Assembly: GCA_018663165.1 (NCBI GenBank)
Contig: JABJES010000068.1
Span: forward strand, 1-12,552
Direction: 5' to 3'
DNA: 12,552 nucleotides
Origin: Rhodospirillaceae bacterium
GTDB lineage: Bacteria; Pseudomonadota; Alphaproteobacteria; UBA11136
This document shows, in pieces, positions 1 to 7,547 of this stretch. The notes under the pieces were generated by a model that saw only the letters and a list, made by a program, of their open reading frames with translations, was not told where the DNA came from and did not search any database. A program made the position numbers and the translations under genes. Each line of letters starts with the position of its first letter. The stretch's first letter is position 1.

Positions 1-76
1 ACCCGAGGCTTTTGCCGAACTGGCGAAAGAGGCCCAGTCCGCGATCGACAAGGCAGCGCTCTCCAAGGCTGCCTGA
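1..76 (+). CDS. rplT: 50S ribosomal protein L20, C-terminal end (partial)
   Basis: Only the last 24 codons are present, in the frame starting at base 2 and ending with TGA at 74–76. The peptide begins PEAFAELAKEAQ and ends ALSKAA, which matches the usual C-terminal helix of bacterial L20 (a 'P-x-A-F-x-x-L-V/A-x-x-A' pattern). L20 binds 23S rRNA early in assembly of the large subunit. Placement directly before pheST is the common infC–rpmI–rplT–pheS–pheT order, and that context carries much of the call because the fragment is so short. The start lies outside the window. Confidence 0.88.
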   Translation, partial: PEAFAELAKEAQSAIDKAALSKAA

Positions 77-109
77 GGGCGGTCCTAAGGCCTGTCTGCC
101 CTAGTATTT
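76..109 (+). terminator. Probable rplT intrinsic terminator
   Basis: AGGGCGG at 76–82 pairs with CTGCCCT at 96–102 (7 bp including one G·U) and is followed by AGTATTTTT. It overlaps the last base of the rplT stop codon. The stem is moderate and the U-run is interrupted, so termination may be partial. A second hairpin follows 24 nt later. Confidence 0.45.
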
Positions 110-132
110 TTCAGGGTTTTGTGGTGTCTTTC

Positions 133-160
133 GGGGGCCGGTCGCCAGGCGGCCCCCTTT
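133..160 (+). terminator. GC-rich hairpin before pheS, terminator or attenuator-like
   Basis: GGGGGCCG at 133–140 pairs perfectly with CGGCCCCC at 150–157 around a 9-nt loop and is followed by only three T. It could be a second terminator of the rplT transcript or a structure controlling read-through into pheST. No ATG-initiated Phe-rich leader ORF precedes it, so classical pheM-type attenuation is not supported by what can be read here. Confidence 0.45.
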
Positions 161-212
161 CGCGTCACCCTTCTCGGTTATCGGCTCCGTTAACGATCTC
201 TCAGGCTTGATC

Positions 213-1295
213 ATGGACGATCTCGGCAAATTGAAAGAACAGGCTCAGGCCGCCGTTGACGGGGCAAGCGACCCCAATGGTCTGGAGTTGGTGCGAGTCG
301 ATCTTCTCGGCAAGAAGGGGCGCATTACGTCCTTGATGAAGGGGCTCTCCGGCCTTGATGTGGAAGCCCGCAAGGAACAGGGCGCGGCGTTCAACCGCCT
401 TAAAAACGATATCGCAGAGGCGATTGAGGCGCGCAAAACGGCGCTGGAAACCGCCGAGCTTGACGTCCGGCTGGCCCAGGAAAAAATTGATGTGACCCTG
501 CCCTCCCGCCCGGAAATGACCGCTGACGGGCGCATTCATCCGATTTCCCAGACTCTCGACGAGGTGGTGGCTATTTTCGGTGAGATGGGCTTCTCCGTCG
601 CTGAAGGCCCGGACATCGAAGACGATTTTCATAATTTTACGGCCCTCAACATCCCCCCTGAGCATCCCGCCCGGCAAATGCATGATACGTTTTATCTGCC
701 CGGTGATGCGCAAGGCGAGCCGAAGGTGCTGCGCACCCATACGTCGCCGGTACAGGTGCGGACCATGCAGGCGGGAAAGCCGCCGTTCAGGATCATTGCG
801 CCGGGGCGCACCTATCGCTGTGATTCCGACATGACCCATACACCGATGTTTCATCAGGTCGAGGGGCTGGTGGTCGATGAGAAAACCCATATGGGGCATC
901 TCAAAGGCTGCATCACTGAATTCTGCCGCGCTTATTTCGAGGTTGATGATCTGCCGCTCCGCTTCCGGCCGTCCTTTTTTCCCTTCACCGAACCCTCGGC
1001 GGAGGTTGATATCGGTTGTTCCCGCAGTGGCGGCGAGTTGAAGATCGGGGCCGGTGGCGATTGGCTGGAAATTCTCGGCTGCGGCATGGTTCATCCCAAT
1101 GTGCTCACCGCCTGTGGGATTGACGCGGACAAGTATCAGGGCTTTGCCTTTGGCGTCGGTATCGAGCGCATCGCCATGCTCAAATACGGTATTCCAGATT
1201 TGCGGACTTTCTTTGACGCTGATTTGCGCTGGCTCAGGCATTACGGCTTTTTGCCGTTAGATGTGCCGTCGATGGTTACGGGGCTGTCGCGATGA
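213..1295 (+). CDS. pheS: Phenylalanyl-tRNA synthetase alpha subunit
   Basis: This encodes a 360-aa PheS, the catalytic subunit of the cytoplasmic (alphabeta)2 enzyme that charges tRNA-Phe. The N-terminal coiled-coil tRNA-binding part covers about residues 1–95. The class II core follows: NIPPEHPARQMHDTFYL (146–162), motif 2 region around APGRTYRCDSDMTHTPMFHQVEG (196–218), and motif 3 region GFAFGVGIER (310–319). Ala312 in GFAFG aligns with E. coli Ala294, which sets the size of the Phe pocket, so wild-type specificity is expected. I chose ATG at 213; an in-frame TTG two codons earlier is possible, and the upstream Shine-Dalgarno sequence is poor. The TGA overlaps the pheT ATG (ATGA), indicating translational coupling. 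Confidence 0.97.
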   Translation: MDDLGKLKEQAQAAVDGASDPNGLELVRVDLLGKKGRITSLMKGLSGLDVEARKEQGAAFNRLKNDIAEAIEARKTALETAELDVRLAQEKIDVTLPSRPEMTADGRIHPISQTLDEVVAIFGEMGFSVAEGPDIEDDFHNFTALNIPPEHPARQMHDTFYLPGDAQGEPKVLRTHTSPVQVRTMQAGKPPFRIIAPGRTYRCDSDMTHTPMFHQVEGLVVDEKTHMGHLKGCITEFCRAYFEVDDLPLRFRPSFFPFTEPSAEVDIGCSRSGGELKIGAGGDWLEILGCGMVHPNVLTACGIDADKYQGFAFGVGIERIAMLKYGIPDLRTFFDADLRWLRHYGFLPLDVPSMVTGLSR

Positions 1296-3697
1296 AGTTC
1301 ACTTATGGCTGGCTGAAAGAACATCTTGAGACCGATGCGCCGCTCGGGGACATTCTCGAAAAACTTACCGCACTCGGCATTGAGGTGGAGGGGGTCGTTG
1401 ATCCCGCCGCCCTTCTTGCACCCTTCGTCATTGCTGAAATCATCGAGGCGAACCCCCATCCCGACGCCGACCGCTTGCAGGTCTGCACCGTTAATACAGG
1501 GTCTGAAAAACTTCAGGTGGTTTGCGGCGCGCCCAATGCGCGGGCGGGGATGAAGGGGGTTTTTGCGCCGGTTGGCACGACCATGCCGAGCGGTGATCTG
1601 ACCTTGAAGAAAACCAAAATTCGCGGCGTTGAAAGTTCAGGCATGATGTGTTCGGCCCGTGAGTTGGGACTCGGCGAGGATCACGATGGGATCATCGAAC
1701 TGGCGGATGATTTACCGGTTGGGGCGTCCTATGTGGAGGCCGCCGGGCTTAACGATCCGCTAATCGATGTTGCGATCACACCCAACCGGGCTGATTGTCT
1801 TGGCGTTTACGGCATTGCCCGTGATCTTGCCGCCGCCGGCATGGGAACCCTGAAGCCTCTGGCGCAGGACAAGGTTGAGAGCGCCGGTGATACAAGTATC
1901 GGCGTCAACTTCGATTTTGATTTAGACAGCGCCGACGCTTGTCCCCTGTTCGTGGCGCGGACCATTTCCGGGGTGAAAAACGGTGAAAGTCCCCAATGGC
2001 TGAAAGACCGGCTGATCGCGGTGGGCTTGCGCCCGATCTCGGCTCTGGTCGATATCACCAATTTTTTCACCATTGATCGCGCTCGCCCACTCCATGTTTT
2101 CGATGCTGATAAATTAAACGGCGATCTCTCCCTGCGCTTGTCGAAAAAGGGTGAAAAGCTGGCCGCTCTCGACGACAAGGAATACGAGCTCGATGACGGC
2201 ATGACGGTGATCGCCGACGATAACGGCGTTTTAAGCCTTGGCGGCATTATCGGCGGCGCCTCCACCGGCTGCGGTGAAAGCACCGTTAATGTGGCGCTCG
2301 AATGTGCGCTTTTTGACCCCATCCGCACGGCGACAACGGGCCGTCGTTTAGGCATTGAATCTGATGCGCGCTATCGTTTCGAGCGCAGCGTCGACCCGGC
2401 CTCTGTTTTGCCGGGGATTGAAGCGGCGACGGCGATGATCCTTGATCTCTGTGGCGGTGAAGCCGGTGAGCCGGTCATCACCGGTAAGGCCCCTGACAGC
2501 CTATCGGTCATTTCTTTTCGCCCGGCGCGGGTCGCCGGTCTTGGCGGTGTTGAAATGGCGGATGATGAAGCGCGGGATATTCTTTTGGCCCTTGGTTTTT
2601 CGGTTACTGGTGACGGGGACAAATGGCAGGTGACGCCACCGTCCTGGCGTGGTGATGTGGAGGGCGAGGCCGATCTGGTTGAGGAAGTTTTGCGGGTCTT
2701 TGGCTATGAAAATATTCCAGCCCTCAGCCTGCCTCGTGACACGGCTCTGCCGCAACCAGTCTTGAGTGCCGCCCAACGACGCCGCGGGGCGGTGCGCCGT
2801 TCCCTTGCCGCTCGCGGCCTTGTCGAGGCGGTCACATGGTCATTCCTCGATAAGAAAACGGCGACGCTTTTTGGCGGTGGCCAAGAAGAGCTAAAGCTTC
2901 TCAATCCGATCAGCAGCGATCTGGATGTTATGCGCCCCTCGGCCCTGCCTAATCTGGCGGCGGCGGCGAGCCGTAATCTGGCGCGCGGGCAAAAAGATTT
3001 TGCTCTGTTCGAAATCGGCCAGATCTATAACGGCAATAAGCCGGAAGAACAGATCGTTGTGGCTTCTGGCCTGCGCGCCGGGGCGACCAGCCCCCGCCAT
3101 TGGAGCGGGCCAACGCGCGAGGCTGATGCATTTGATGCCAAGGCCGATGCCCTGGCCGCCCTGGCCGTTGCGGGTGTGTCCACTGACAAGCTTCAGATCA
3201 TGGCATCAGCACCGGGCTGGTTTCATCCCGGTCGTTCCGGGGTGCTTTGCCTTGGCCCGAAAAACGTGCTGGCTCATTTCGGTGAGCTTCATCCCAAAAT
3301 TCTCACCCATTTCGATATCAAGGGTCCGGTTGCCGGCTTTGAAATTTTTCTCGATGGCGTGCCTCTGCCCAAAGTTCGGGACGGTCGGGCGCGGCCCTTG
3401 CTGCGGCCCTCGCCCTTCCAGCCGGTGGAGCGGGATTTTGCGTTCGTCGTCGATGTTGATGTCGCTGCCGGTGATGTGGTGCGCGCCGCCAAGGGTGCTG
3501 AACGCGATCTTATTACTGATGTGACTGTTTTTGACGTTTATGCCGGTAAAGGTGTAGAGCCGGGCAAGAAATCCCTGGCCCTTGCCGTCACCCTGCAGCC
3601 GGTTGAAAAGACACTGACCGACGATGAAATAGATGAGGTTGCCGCCAAGATCGTCGCCGCCGTCGCCAAGGCCACCGGCGGCCGGTTGCGCAGTTGA
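1292..3697 (+). CDS. pheT: Phenylalanyl-tRNA synthetase beta subunit
   Basis: This 801-aa protein is the normal length for bacterial PheT, the partner of PheS. The sequence shows a tRNA-binding OB (EMAP-like) domain at about 40–150 (PHPDADRLQVC, then CGAPNARAGMKG). The B3/B4 editing module lies around 215–390, including RPISALVDITNFF (247–259) and RPLHVFDADK. A B5 domain and a catalytic-like core follow. The FDX-ACB anticodon-binding domain covers about 704–801, beginning LRPSPFQPVERDFAFVVD. It starts at the ATG overlapping the pheS stop. B3/B4 hydrolyses mischarged Tyr-tRNA-Phe in studied relatives. The FNT gene starts 22 nt after the stop, so transcription probably continues. Confidence 0.97.
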   Translation: MKFTYGWLKEHLETDAPLGDILEKLTALGIEVEGVVDPAALLAPFVIAEIIEANPHPDADRLQVCTVNTGSEKLQVVCGAPNARAGMKGVFAPVGTTMPSGDLTLKKTKIRGVESSGMMCSARELGLGEDHDGIIELADDLPVGASYVEAAGLNDPLIDVAITPNRADCLGVYGIARDLAAAGMGTLKPLAQDKVESAGDTSIGVNFDFDLDSADACPLFVARTISGVKNGESPQWLKDRLIAVGLRPISALVDITNFFTIDRARPLHVFDADKLNGDLSLRLSKKGEKLAALDDKEYELDDGMTVIADDNGVLSLGGIIGGASTGCGESTVNVALECALFDPIRTATTGRRLGIESDARYRFERSVDPASVLPGIEAATAMILDLCGGEAGEPVITGKAPDSLSVISFRPARVAGLGGVEMADDEARDILLALGFSVTGDGDKWQVTPPSWRGDVEGEADLVEEVLRVFGYENIPALSLPRDTALPQPVLSAAQRRRGAVRRSLAARGLVEAVTWSFLDKKTATLFGGGQEELKLLNPISSDLDVMRPSALPNLAAAASRNLARGQKDFALFEIGQIYNGNKPEEQIVVASGLRAGATSPRHWSGPTREADAFDAKADALAALAVAGVSTDKLQIMASAPGWFHPGRSGVLCLGPKNVLAHFGELHPKILTHFDIKGPVAGFEIFLDGVPLPKVRDGRARPLLRPSPFQPVERDFAFVVDVDVAAGDVVRAAKGAERDLITDVTVFDVYAGKGVEPGKKSLALAVTLQPVEKTLTDDEIDEVAAKIVAAVAKATGGRLRS

Positions 3698-3719
3698 TCC
3701 GGGCGGCGAAGGACAGGAC

Positions 3720-4604
3720 ATGACCCAAGGTGATTTTCACAACGATTCGGGCAATTCCGGCTTAAAGCCCCACGCCATTGATCCGCTGTTGCCGCCGGAC
3801 ATGGCCCTGAAAGCCGAACAGATCGGCGCTGCCAAGGCTCGTCTTGATACCTTTAGCCTGCTTGCCCTGGCGGTTCTTGCCGGTGCCTTTATCGGGCTCG
3901 GTGCCCTGTTCTCGACGGTCGTCGTTACCGGGGCTGGCGAGATGCCCTTTGGTGTCGTGCGCCTGTTGGCCGGGCTGGTCTTTTCGCTCGGCCTCATCCT
4001 TGTGGTGATCGGCGGGGCTGAACTTTTCACCGGCAACAATCTGATGGTGATGGCGGCAGCCGCCCGCGAGATCACCTGGGTTGAGATGCTGCGCGCCTGG
4101 GGTATTGTCTATGTCGGTAATCTGATCGGTGCTGTGGGCACGGCGGCGTTGGTTTATCTTGGTGGCCAGTATCTGATGGCTGGCGGTTCTGTCGGCGGAA
4201 CCGCGCTCGCCATTGCAGAGGCCAAGGCCAATTTAACGTTTACACATGCCTTTTTCCTCGGTGTCCTGTGTAACGTTCTGGTCTGTCTGGCGATCTGGCT
4301 CTCTTACAGCGCCCATACGGTATCTGGAAAAATATTGTGTATCGTGCCGCCGATTACCGCCTTTGTCGCGGCGGGCTTTGAGCATTCAATCGCTAATATG
4401 TATTTTTTCGCCATCGCCTTGATGATCCGCTGCGGCGAAAGTAGCGGCTTTTGGGATTCCATCGGCTGGACACCCTATGATTATGCCTCGGTTGATCTGA
4501 CCAGCGCGTTTATGAATCTTTTACCGGTGACGCTCGGCAACATGGTCGGCGGCGGATTGCTGGTCGGCGGTGTTTACTGGTTCGTCTATTTGCGGCGGCG
4601 CTAG
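3720..4604 (+). CDS. Formate/nitrite transporter (FNT) family channel
   Basis: This 294-aa inner-membrane protein belongs to the FocA/NirC/FNT family, pentameric channels for small monovalent anions such as formate, nitrite or hydrosulfide. Two family signatures are clear: AELFTGNNLMVMA (about 100–112) and GFEHSIANMY (219–228), with His222 the likely equivalent of the central pore histidine. Six hydrophobic segments follow a hydrophilic N-terminus of about 45 residues. Lys169 and Thr104 are probable equivalents of other conserved pore residues, by inference. ATG at 3720 is chosen because a GAAGGA Shine-Dalgarno lies just upstream; longer in-frame extensions would overlap pheT. It sits between pheT and lepA with gaps of 22 and 15 nt, an unusual position. 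The transported ion cannot be told from sequence. Confidence 0.93.
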   Translation: MTQGDFHNDSGNSGLKPHAIDPLLPPDMALKAEQIGAAKARLDTFSLLALAVLAGAFIGLGALFSTVVVTGAGEMPFGVVRLLAGLVFSLGLILVVIGGAELFTGNNLMVMAAAAREITWVEMLRAWGIVYVGNLIGAVGTAALVYLGGQYLMAGGSVGGTALAIAEAKANLTFTHAFFLGVLCNVLVCLAIWLSYSAHTVSGKILCIVPPITAFVAAGFEHSIANMYFFAIALMIRCGESSGFWDSIGWTPYDYASVDLTSAFMNLLPVTLGNMVGGGLLVGGVYWFVYLRRR

Positions 4605-4619
4605 GCGTCAAGAGCACCC

Positions 4620-6422
4620 ATGACAGATCTTTCCCATATTCGTAATTTCGCGATCATTGCCCATATCGACCATGGCAAGTCGACGCTGGCTGATCGTCTG
4701 ATCCAGATCTGCGGCGGGCTTTCCACCCGTGAAATGCAGGAGCAGGTGCTCGATAGCATGGATATCGAGCGTGAGCGCGGTATCACCATCAAGGCCCAGA
4801 CCGTGCGCCTGACCTATAAGGCGAAAGACGGTGAGACCTATATTCTTAACCTCATGGACACGCCCGGCCATGTGGATTTTGCCTATGAGGTCAGCCGTTC
4901 GCTCGCCGCCTGCGAAGGCTCGCTGTTGGTGGTCGATGCGAGTCAGGGTGTGGAAGCCCAGACCCTGGCCAACGTCTATCAGGCGATTGAAAATAATCAT
5001 GAAATCGTGCCGGTTCTCAACAAGGTCGATCTTCCGGCGGCCGAGCCTGAGCGGGTGCGCGCCCAGATCGAGGAAGTGATCGGCATCGACGCCAGCGAGG
5101 CGATTGAGATTTCCGCCAAAACCGGCCTCGGCGTGGCCGATGTGCTTGAGGCGCTGGTCAAACACCTGCCGCCGCCCGAGGGTGATGCAACCCTGTCCTT
5201 GAAGGCCTTGCTGGTGGATAGCTGGTATGATCCCTATCTCGGCGTCGTCATTCTCTTGCGTCTGCGTGAGGGGGTGATCAAAAAGGGCATGAAAATCCGC
5301 ATGATGGCGACCGGCGGCACCTATAACGTCGATCGGGTCGGTGTCTTCACGCCTAAAAATGTCGAAGTCAGTTCCCTTGGCCCTGGTGAGATTGGATTTA
5401 TCACCGCCGGTATCAAGCATGTGGCCGATTGCCAGGTGGGCGATACTCTGACCGAAGACAGGAACCCGACGGCCGAAGCCCTGTCCGGTTTTAAGCCCAG
5501 CGTGCCGGTGGTTTTCTGCGGCCTGTTCCCGATTGATGCCGGTGAATACGATGATCTGAAGGAAAGCTTGTCGCGTTTGCGGCTCAACGATTCGAGCTTT
5601 GAATTCGAGGCTGAAACGTCCGCCGCGCTCGGCTTTGGCTTTCGCTGCGGTTTTCTCGGGCTGCTTCATCTGGAGATCGTCCAGGAACGTCTGGAACGGG
5701 AATTCAATCTCGACCTCATCACCACCGCACCCAGCGTTGTTTACCGGGTTCACCTGACCGACGGCACGATGCTGGAGCTGCACAACCCGGCTGATCTGCC
5801 CGACCCGGTGAAAATCGATCATATCGAGGAGCCCTGGATCAAGGCGACCATTCTGGTTCCAGATGAATATCTCGGCGCCATTCTCCAGCTTTGCACCGAC
5901 AGGCGAGGCGAACAGATTGATCTCACCTATGCCGGAAACCGGGCGATGGCGGTTTATCTATTGCCGCTCAACGAGGTGGTTTTCGATTTCTACGACCGGC
6001 TGAAATCAATTTCCAAGGGGTATGCCAGCTTTGATTACGATATGGACGATTATCGCGAGGGTAATCTGGTCAAGGTCTCGGTGCTGGTCAATGCTGAGCC
6101 GGTGGATGCCTTGTCCTTTATCAGTCATGCGGATCGAAGCGAATCCCGTGGGCGTGTGATCTGCGAGCGGCTGAAAGAGCTGATCCCGCGCCAGTTGTTT
6201 AAGATCCCCATTCAGGCGGCGATCGGCGGCCGGGTGATCGCCCGGGAAACTATTTCCGCCATGCGTAAGGACGTTACCGCCAAATGCTATGGCGGCGACA
6301 TTACCCGTAAGAAGAAGCTTCTCGAAAAGCAGAAAAAGGGTAAGAAGAAGATGCGTCAGTTCGGCAAGGTGGAAATTCCCCAATCGGCCTTTATCCAGGC
6401 TCTCAAAACCAGCGAGGACTAA
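4620..6422 (+). CDS. lepA: Elongation factor 4 (translational GTPase LepA)
   Basis: This 600-aa protein is full length for LepA/EF4, a ribosome-dependent GTPase implicated in 30S assembly and in rescuing or back-translocating ribosomes under stress. GTPase motifs are intact: G1 AHIDHGKS (14–21), G2 region RERGITIK (51–58), G3 DTPGH (80–84), G4 NKVD (134–137) and G5 SAK (165–167). Domain II, the two EF-G-like domains and the LepA-specific C-terminal domain follow, the last with the Lys-rich KCYGGDITRKKKLLEK stretch near 557–572. It starts 15 nt after the FNT gene and probably shares its transcript. The start is set by MTDLSHIRNFAIIAHIDHGK, which matches the family N-terminus. Many bacteria have lepA with lepB, but lepB is not seen here. 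Confidence 0.98.
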   Translation: MTDLSHIRNFAIIAHIDHGKSTLADRLIQICGGLSTREMQEQVLDSMDIERERGITIKAQTVRLTYKAKDGETYILNLMDTPGHVDFAYEVSRSLAACEGSLLVVDASQGVEAQTLANVYQAIENNHEIVPVLNKVDLPAAEPERVRAQIEEVIGIDASEAIEISAKTGLGVADVLEALVKHLPPPEGDATLSLKALLVDSWYDPYLGVVILLRLREGVIKKGMKIRMMATGGTYNVDRVGVFTPKNVEVSSLGPGEIGFITAGIKHVADCQVGDTLTEDRNPTAEALSGFKPSVPVVFCGLFPIDAGEYDDLKESLSRLRLNDSSFEFEAETSAALGFGFRCGFLGLLHLEIVQERLEREFNLDLITTAPSVVYRVHLTDGTMLELHNPADLPDPVKIDHIEEPWIKATILVPDEYLGAILQLCTDRRGEQIDLTYAGNRAMAVYLLPLNEVVFDFYDRLKSISKGYASFDYDMDDYREGNLVKVSVLVNAEPVDALSFISHADRSESRGRVICERLKELIPRQLFKIPIQAAIGGRVIARETISAMRKDVTAKCYGGDITRKKKLLEKQKKGKKKMRQFGKVEIPQSAFIQALKTSED

Positions 6423-6449
6423 GGCGCACCTTCCGATCAGAGCGCTTCC

Positions 6450-6773
6450 TTAGCCGAAAACTGCCTTCCGCCCCTGACGGCTGAGCGCGACAAGTGCTGC
6501 GCCGGGGACAGCAAAAACCATCCAGGCTGGCCACAGAAGAACGGTGACGATGCCTGGGTCCCAAAGCTCCGGCGAGAGATAGCGCTGGATGATGGCCTGA
6601 AGGAAATTAAGGGTGCCCGGTGCCAGACCAAACCACAATTCGCCCAAAAGCAGGGTCGCGTAGCTGTCAGATCCCGCATTGAGACGGACTTCCATCGCCC
6701 CGGCGTAAAGGGCGAAATAAAGCAGGATGGCGCCAATTGCAAAGCCAATAAGAGAGAGAGGGCCTCTATTCAT
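6450..6773 (-). CDS. Small two-helix membrane protein, function unknown
   Basis: This encodes a 107-aa protein I do not recognise. It has an N-terminal hydrophobic helix (about 6–26, LSLIGFAIGAILLYFALYAG) and a second near residues 72–96 (VTVLLWPAWMVFAVPGAALVAL). Between them is an amphipathic stretch with SYATLLLGELWFGLAPGTLNF, and the tail is basic (SRQGRKAVFG). It is probably an inner-membrane protein. The ATG at 6773 is preferred over one 13 codons upstream because AGGAAA lies at good spacing just before it. The gene is convergent with lepA (27-nt gap) and stands alone. Hydrophobic composition and a good ribosome binding site support a real gene, but there is no family evidence. Confidence 0.6.
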   Translation of the reverse strand: MNRGPLSLIGFAIGAILLYFALYAGAMEVRLNAGSDSYATLLLGELWFGLAPGTLNFLQAIIQRYLSPELWDPGIVTVLLWPAWMVFAVPGAALVALSRQGRKAVFG

Positions 6774-6920
6774 GGGGCTTTTCCTAGAGTTTGTTAATTT
6801 CGCCGTCATCATAGATCAAGCCATGAAGCGTGTCGTGGGTTTAACCGTTCGCCGGGTGTAATGGGGTGCTGGGGGCGGGGTAAGCAACAGACGTTGCATG
6901 TGCGGCCAAGCCCGGCTATT

Positions 6921-6949
6921 TTGCCCGCGCTTGTGCTGGCCTTGATATT
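6921..6949 (+). promoter_or_regulatory. Candidate promoter for tRNA-Ser
   Basis: TTGCCC (6921–6926) and GATATT (6944–6949) with a 17-nt spacer each match the housekeeping consensus at four of six positions. The predicted start of transcription falls about 15 nt before the tRNA gene. This is a weak match, supported mainly by its position. Confidence 0.3.
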
Positions 6950-6970
6950 TCGGCGGTACAGGCATCCCGT

Positions 6971-7060
6971 GGAGGGGTGGCCGAGTGGCTGAAGGCGCAC
7001 GCTTGGAAAGCGTGTGGGCGGGTAACCGTCTCGAGGGTTCGAATCCCTCTCCCTCCGCCA
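6971..7060 (+). tRNA. tRNA-Ser(GGA), decoding UCC/UCU
   Basis: The 90-nt gene folds as a class II tRNA. Acceptor GGAGGGG pairs with TCCCTCC, followed by discriminator G and an encoded CCA (7058–7060). The anticodon arm is CACGC-TT-GGA-AA-GCGTG, with anticodon GGA at 7005–7007. There is a long variable arm with CGG/CCG pairing (typical of Ser) and a T-arm GAGGG-TTCGAAT-CCCTC. No mismatches break the stems beyond a G·U at the base of the acceptor. It lies 176 nt before the bufferin operon, so it might mark an integration site, but no second attachment copy is visible. Confidence 0.98.
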
Positions 7061-7064
7061 TAAA

Positions 7065-7097
7065 CCAAAGGGTCCGCTTGTATAGTGGGCCCTTTGG
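7065..7097 (+). terminator. Hairpin behind tRNA-Ser, probable terminator
   Basis: CCAAAGGGTCC (7065–7075) pairs with GGGCCCTTTGG (7087–7097), 11 bp including one G·U around an 11-nt loop. It starts four bases after the CCA end. The downstream bases CTTATG are not a true U-run, so it may be a weak terminator or a 3'-processing boundary. Confidence 0.55.
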
Positions 7098-7236
7098 CTT
7101 ATGTGGCTTATGGAGCAGGGAGTTGGCGGTCACGCTTTATTGAACGTCTGTGAAGCCTTGTTTATTTTCCGGCAATGGCAGGATAGGGTAGCTTTTCTGG
7201 AACATTGACTAGGCAAAGCAACACAAGGAAAAACAC

Positions 7237-7530
7237 ATGAAGAATTCATCTAAACTCTTATCGGCCGCAATTCTCGCCACGGCGTTTACCGGTGCGCTTG
7301 CCACCGTGGATGCGGCGGCTGAAGAAAAAGCCAAAATGGAAAAATGCTTTGGCGTCGCCAAGGCCGGACAGAACGATTGCGCCGCCGGGCCGGGAACCTC
7401 CTGTGCTGGCACCTCGACCGTCAATTACCAGGGCAATGCCTGGAAGCTCGTGCCCGCAGGCACCTGCGTCAAGATGGGCGGCAGCATGACGGCGAGGGAA
7501 GGTCACAAGGCCCCCGTGCCGAAAAGCTGA
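7237..7530 (+). CDS. bufA1: BufA1-type bufferin precursor peptide (DUF2282)
   Basis: This is a 97-aa exported precursor of a ribosomally made, modified metallophore. Residues 1–28 form a Sec signal peptide (MKNSSK basic start, hydrophobic core, likely cleavage after VDAAA). The mature part has exactly four Cys, at 37, 48, 56 and 77, in the DUF2282 pattern: KCFGVAKAGQNDCAA, then SCAG, then WKLVPAGTC. Known bufferins have some of these cysteines converted to thiooxazoles by a DUF692 enzyme and bind copper in the periplasm; which residues are modified here is inference. AAGGAA at 7225–7230 gives a strong ribosome binding site. It is first in a bufA1–B1–C1–D operon, and bufB1 starts 17 nt after its stop. 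Confidence 0.93.
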   Translation: MKNSSKLLSAAILATAFTGALATVDAAAEEKAKMEKCFGVAKAGQNDCAAGPGTSCAGTSTVNYQGNAWKLVPAGTCVKMGGSMTAREGHKAPVPKS

Positions 7531-7547
7531 TTGGATTGAGGTTGCAG

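Noticed and set aside
102..150. Phe-rich reading of the T-rich stretch before pheS, as a possible pheM-like leader peptide
   Set aside because: In the Phe-rich frame a TAG lies just upstream and no ATG, GTG or TTG opens before the Phe codons. The Phe content just reflects T runs.
201..1241. Long minus-strand ORF opposite pheS, and similar long ORFs opposite pheT and lepA
   Set aside because: They are shadows produced by GC-rich codon use. The plus-strand frames encode clear full-length conserved enzymes over the same bases.
6423..6449. Possible shared terminator between lepA and the convergent small gene
   Set aside because: Only a short stem with a bulge (AAGGCGC with GCGCTT) can be formed, and there is no T-run on either strand.
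6816..7133. A 105-codon minus-strand ORF across tRNA-Ser, including MAEGEGFEPSRRLPAH
   Set aside because: This is the antisense reading of the tRNA-Ser gene, a well-known false protein in databases. It covers the whole tRNA and has no plausible ribosome binding site.
7158..7187. TTGTTT and GATAGG with an 18-nt spacer as a bufA1 promoter, with a rough GCCTTG/CAATGGC dyad as a MerR-type copper site
   Set aside because: The -10 match is poor and the dyad is imperfect, with nothing equivalent before bufA2. It is too weak to list as a feature.
7199..7213. GGAACATTGACTAGG before bufA1, resembling an ECF-type -35 element and partly similar to GGCAACGTGACTAG upstream of bufA2 (minus strand, about 11788–11802)
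   Set aside because: In bufA1 it is only 24 nt from the ATG, too close for a -35, and in bufA2 it is about 95 nt away. The similarity also needs a gap, so it is not a consistent shared site.
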